From Candidatus Altarchaeales archaeon (GTDB lineage Archaea; Altiarchaeota; Altiarchaeia; IMC4; SCGC-AAA252-I15), in NCBI GenBank assembly GCA_014729705.1, contig WJJK01000043.1, positions 1 through 14,354 of the forward strand: a stretch of DNA of 14,354 nucleotides. Direction: 5' to 3'. Below the pieces are notes generated by a model, which ran no database searches, had not been told where the DNA came from, and saw only the letters and a list, made by a program, of their open reading frames with translations. This document shows, piece by piece, positions 13,875 through 14,354 of the stretch. The position numbers and the translations under genes are program-made. Numbering within the stretch: the stretch's first letter is position 1; every line of letters begins with the position of its first letter.

Positions 13875-14354
13875 CTAATGGTTATCGAAGATCTGACCAA
13901 GCGCGTAATCACGTAAGATCATCGTCAAAAGTGCCGCCGCAAACCCTATATAACCCACATTTTTTTCGAACCAAGATCGTTTCGCCTTCTTGTTCAGACG
14001 TTCGATCTCCTCCTGATACAATGCCTCTGCTGCCAAAGCTTTATCGTGATAAGTCTTTAGCAGATACTCCCGGTACCTCAACTCCGTAACATGTCGAGCC
14101 CAGGCAGCCTCGTAATAAAGGCTTAGAGCCGCTTTACGCTCACTGATGAGTATACCTGCAGGGACTTCTATAGTGTCCCCATATGGCGTTATTAAAACGC
14201 CTGAGTCAAGAGCTATGGACTTGAAATCAACATACGTCGAGTCCACGACTACATTTGTGTCCTGATTAGCCAACGGCTGGATGCTATCAAGCTCTAGATA
14301 ACGAGGCATGAAGCTGTACTGCAGAGGCTGTCCTTCATCCAGGACCTGTTTAGG
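13875..14354 (-). CDS. Hypothetical protein with helical region and C-terminal membrane segment (5' end outside the window)
   Basis: The frame is open from position 14354; the first ATG at 14309 has no Shine-Dalgarno before it and 15 further in-frame codons precede it, so the true start probably lies outside. From that ATG the visible product is 144 residues. Residues about 57-113 are an Ala/Glu/Lys/Tyr-rich helical stretch suited to a coiled coil, followed by NVGYIGFAAALLTMILRDYA, a single membrane segment close to the C-terminus. This tail-anchored layout differs from classical spanins, which have an N-terminal segment. I do not recognise the family. It is followed by the small basic gene and then the terminator, so it belongs to the operon upstream of the ATPase group. 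Confidence 0.75.
   Translation of the reverse strand, partial: PKQVLDEGQPLQYSFMPRYLELDSIQPLANQDTNVVVDSTYVDFKSIALDSGVLITPYGDTIEVPAGILISERKAALSLYYEAAWARHVTELRYREYLLKTYHDKALAAEALYQEEIERLNKKAKRSWFEKNVGYIGFAAALLTMILRDYALGQIFDNH

Noticed and set aside
13870..14000. Classical spanin or holin assignment for the tail-anchored protein
   Set aside because: Its single membrane segment is at the C-terminus, there is no lipoprotein partner, and the 5' end is missing; lysis function cannot be supported.
13703..14089. Plus-strand open frame of 128 codons at the high-coordinate end
   Set aside because: It overlaps the tail-anchored and basic protein genes and begins at the operon end without a ribosome-binding site.
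1..14354. tRNA genes, CRISPR arrays and direct-repeat clusters
   Set aside because: I looked for T-arm-like TTCGA contexts and spaced repeats; the hits fall within coding regions and none folds into a cloverleaf or forms an array by eye.

Overview
The window looks like part of a large tailed-phage genome (probably a jumbo or otherwise large myophage-type virus) with an unidentified bacterial host. All 19 gene calls that I trust are on the minus strand, so the map reads from position 14354 down to 1. Genes are tightly packed: many stop and start codons overlap by 1 to 8 bases, and the gaps usually hold only a Shine-Dalgarno sequence. The mix is phage-like: a lytic transglycosylase, a thymidylate kinase-like enzyme, a Thg1-like 3'-5' polymerase, a uracil-DNA glycosylase-like protein, a BCS1-type AAA ATPase and many small unknown proteins. 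No capsid, tail, terminase or replication gene lies here, and no tRNA gene or CRISPR array was seen.

Layout in transcription order. (a) 14354-13709: a membrane protein gene cut by the window edge, then a small basic protein, ended by a clear intrinsic terminator at 13651-13675. (b) 13648-8990: a sigma70-like promoter (TTTACA-17-TATATT), then a BCS1-like AAA ATPase, a UDG-like protein, a Thg1-like protein, an M16 zinc peptidase and a 39-residue membrane peptide. (c) 8993-6454: a calcineurin-like phosphoesterase, a SAM methyltransferase, a GT-A glycosyltransferase and a sulfotransferase-like P-loop protein. (d) 6444-5684: three small proteins. (e) 5617-1104: a membrane-anchored lytic transglycosylase, a thymidylate kinase-like protein, a large tandem-domain GT2 glycosyltransferase and two unknown proteins, the last apparently frameshifted at its 3' end. 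(f) about 1010-1: an AT-rich module with a small ORF, an IS607-family serine recombinase (tnpA) and the start of tnpB, which runs off the window.

Together, blocks (c) and (e) hold two glycosyltransferase genes (three catalytic domains), a sulfotransferase-like protein and a methyltransferase. This suggests, by inference only, that the phage builds or decorates a glycan, on its virion, the host surface or a nucleic acid. Block (b) groups nucleic-acid enzymes with a zinc protease that is unusual for a phage. The IS607-like module at the low-coordinate end differs in base composition: 14 of 60 bases are G or C at 301-360, against 30 of 60 at 3601-3660. It is probably a recent acquisition.
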